The notes under the pieces are model-generated. The model worked only from the letters and a program-made list of their open reading frames with translations. It did not search any database and was not told the DNA's origin. The position numbers and the translations under genes were made by a program. A stretch of DNA of 8,292 nt, taken from Clostridiales bacterium. GTDB taxonomy: Bacteria; Bacillota; Clostridia; Oscillospirales; Acutalibacteraceae. Position 1 is the stretch's first letter; the number at the start of each line of letters is the position of its first letter. Positions 7,186 to 8,292 of the stretch are shown here, piece by piece. Location of the stretch: positions 1-8,292 of the forward strand of contig JAAZGX010000295.1 of assembly GCA_012511005.1 (NCBI GenBank). Direction: 5' to 3'.

Positions 7186-8059
7186 GAGCCTCTCCCTCCA
7201 TTTCATTAAGAAATATTTCTTCATGCGGCATTTCAAAGGTTTCAAGACTTACGGGGTTTAGCGACTGTAAATATTCAATAGACTTTTTAATATCACCGCG
7301 CATAACAAAAACAGCACTTTTCCCTTGTGACTTAAATTTTTCTATGCTAAGAGGAGAGAACATATCCTCTTTTACCTCTGTGTCAAGAATTAGCCGTACT
7401 TTTCTAATTTCAAGCCCCAAGTCCTCTGTTTTACTGTTTATGACGAGTTTTTTGCCGTTTATAAGGCAAACCCTGTCACATAAATTAGCAAGGTCTGAAA
7501 GGTTATGGGATGAAATAATTAAAGAGCAGGAGGACTCCGCCATATATTCTAAAAGCAGCTTTTTTGTAAGGTCTCTTTTTTGAGGGTCAAGTCCGTCAAA
7601 GGTTTCGTCAAGCAGCATATATTTAGGGGAGGAAGCAAGAGCCAAAATAATTTCAGATTGTCGCTGCATTCCCTTTGAAAAGCTTTTTATTTTTTTATCT
7701 GTTGAAAGGGAAAAAAGCTTTGTAAGCTTATTAAATATTTCGATATTGAAATTAGAATAATAGCCCTTGTAATAAGCTGCCATTGTTTTTAGCGTAGCAG
7801 TTGCCGGAAAATAAAGCTCATCTGGCACGAAAAACAGACGTTTACGCTCATTATTGTTATTAAAAACATTTTCTCCGGAAAGAAGCACCTTTCCCTCGTC
7901 TGCCTTATAAATACCGGCGGCAATTTTAATTAATGTTGTTTTTCCTGCTCCGTTATAACCAACAAGCCCCGTTATAGAGCATGGCGGTGTGGAAAAAGAA
8001 ATATCCTCAATAGCTGTAAAATCCTCGTAGCGTTTCGTAACACCTTTTACTTCAATCAT
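7157..8059 (-). CDS. ABC transporter ATP-binding protein (YtrB-like)
   Basis: A 300-residue nucleotide-binding subunit that would power the two permeases encoded next to it. Motifs in order: aromatic A-loop Tyr11, Walker A GYNGAGKTT (34-42), a modified Q-loop region FVPDELYF (77-84, Asp where Gln is usual, common in this subgroup), signature FSKGMQRQ (127-134), Walker B with catalytic Glu and D-loop YMLLDETFDGLD (147-158), and H-loop SSHNL (His185). After about 210 a small C-terminal regulatory-type domain follows. All catalytic residues are intact. Start ATG 8057-8059 is preceded by GAAAGGG 9 nt upstream; an upstream TTG at 8101 would overlap the regulator gene and add 14 residues unlike the family. 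The gene begins 16 nt after the GntR gene and overlaps the permease start by 29 bp, so it is the second gene of the operon. Confidence 0.93.
   Translation of the reverse strand: MIEVKGVTKRYEDFTAIEDISFSTPPCSITGLVGYNGAGKTTLIKIAAGIYKADEGKVLLSGENVFNNNNERKRLFFVPDELYFPATATLKTMAAYYKGYYSNFNIEIFNKLTKLFSLSTDKKIKSFSKGMQRQSEIILALASSPKYMLLDETFDGLDPQKRDLTKKLLLEYMAESSCSLIISSHNLSDLANLCDRVCLINGKKLVINSKTEDLGLEIRKVRLILDTEVKEDMFSPLSIEKFKSQGKSAVFVMRGDIKKSIEYLQSLNPVSLETFEMPHEEIFLNEMEGEALETEGFFHK
7189..7199 (-). promoter_or_regulatory. Ribosome binding site inside the ATPase gene deciding a TTG start
   Basis: On the minus strand GGAGGGAGAGG ends three bases before the TTG at 7183-7185; the GGAGG core is 9 nt away. 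It lies within the last codons of the ATPase gene and supports a TTG start over the in-frame ATG at 7204-7206, which precedes the site. Confidence 0.7.
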
Positions 8060-8075
8060 AAAAACATACCCTTTC

Positions 8076-8291
8076 TCAAATATTGTTAAATAATTCTTCA
8101 ATTAGTGTCAAGAGTTCGTATTTTTTTACTCCCATAGAAATAGCAGAAGAGACGGCAGTTTTTACACTCTGTAACGCCTTTTCTTTTAAATTCTCGTTGA
8201 GAACGGCACCCTTAGAAACGAAAACTCCTTTTCCTGGCTGCGTATAAACAACTCCGCCGTCTTCAAGCTCCGAAAAGGCGCGCTTAACGGT
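8076..8291 (-). CDS. GntR-family transcriptional regulator (YtrA-like), C-terminal part
   Basis: The last 71 residues of a regulator that runs off the right edge of the window. TVKRAFSELEDGGVVYTQPGKGVFVS is the recognition-helix and wing part of a GntR winged-helix domain (family pattern TV..AY..L...G.....GKG.FV). The remaining 45 residues form a short, mostly helical tail. Short tails of this kind are typical of the YtrA subfamily (about 120-130 residues, no large effector domain), which commonly represses its own ABC-transporter operon. The stop TGA (8076-8078) lies 16 nt before the ATPase ATG, so it is the first visible gene of the operon. The promoter and operator should be beyond position 8292. 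Family membership is clear; the signal it senses is unknown. Confidence 0.9.
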   Translation of the reverse strand, partial: TVKRAFSELEDGGVVYTQPGKGVFVSKGAVLNENLKEKALQSVKTAVSSAISMGVKKYELLTLIEELFNNI

Positions 8292-8292
8292 G

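Noticed and set aside
7161..7583. A 140-codon plus-strand frame opposite the ATPase gene.
   Set aside because: The opposite strand encodes a complete ABC ATPase with all motifs; this frame is a shadow rich in Ser and Phe.

Overview
The window looks like chromosomal DNA from a low-GC Gram-positive bacterium of the Clostridia (gut Oscillospiraceae/Ruminococcaceae-like). This rests on AT-rich sequence, AGGAGG-type ribosome binding sites, a TTGACG/TATTAT promoter, an SDS22-like leucine-rich-repeat lipoprotein and a YtrA/YtrB-style GntR-ABC operon. The assignment comes from gene content and style only.

Left part, plus strand. A rho-independent terminator (56-87) closes something lying upstream of the window. 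It is followed by four 7-bp direct repeats of TCAGATA on an 11-bp pitch (99-138), the architecture of an OmpR/PhoB-class operator. Next comes a degraded two-component system. Only the last ~46 codons of the response regulator survive (129-269). Its sensor histidine kinase (262-1561) has lost two single bases, and putting both back gives exactly 434 codons. A good sigma-A promoter (1605-1633) then drives a leucine-rich-repeat lipoprotein (1681-2592). A strong hairpin (2607-2635) ends that gene and also the operon converging from the right.

Right part, minus strand, read from 8292 down to 2648. This is a compact operon: the C-terminal end of a GntR-family repressor (8076-8291), an ABC ATPase (7157-8059), and two large paralogous membrane proteins (5143-7185 and 2648-4867). 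Each membrane protein has about nine membrane segments followed by a large soluble C-terminal domain. The layout matches a YtrA-YtrB-permease module, in which a GntR regulator controls an ABC transporter, often linked to cell-envelope stress. The substrate cannot be read from the sequence.

The most notable observation is an in-frame amber codon in the first permease (5143-5145). The same frame stays open for 82 more codons, to a TAA just ahead of the next gene, and that tail is homologous to the C-terminus of the sister permease. The two-component system and the ABC module therefore both carry inactivating or truncating lesions. I found no CRISPR array, RNA gene, insertion sequence or clearly new defence system.
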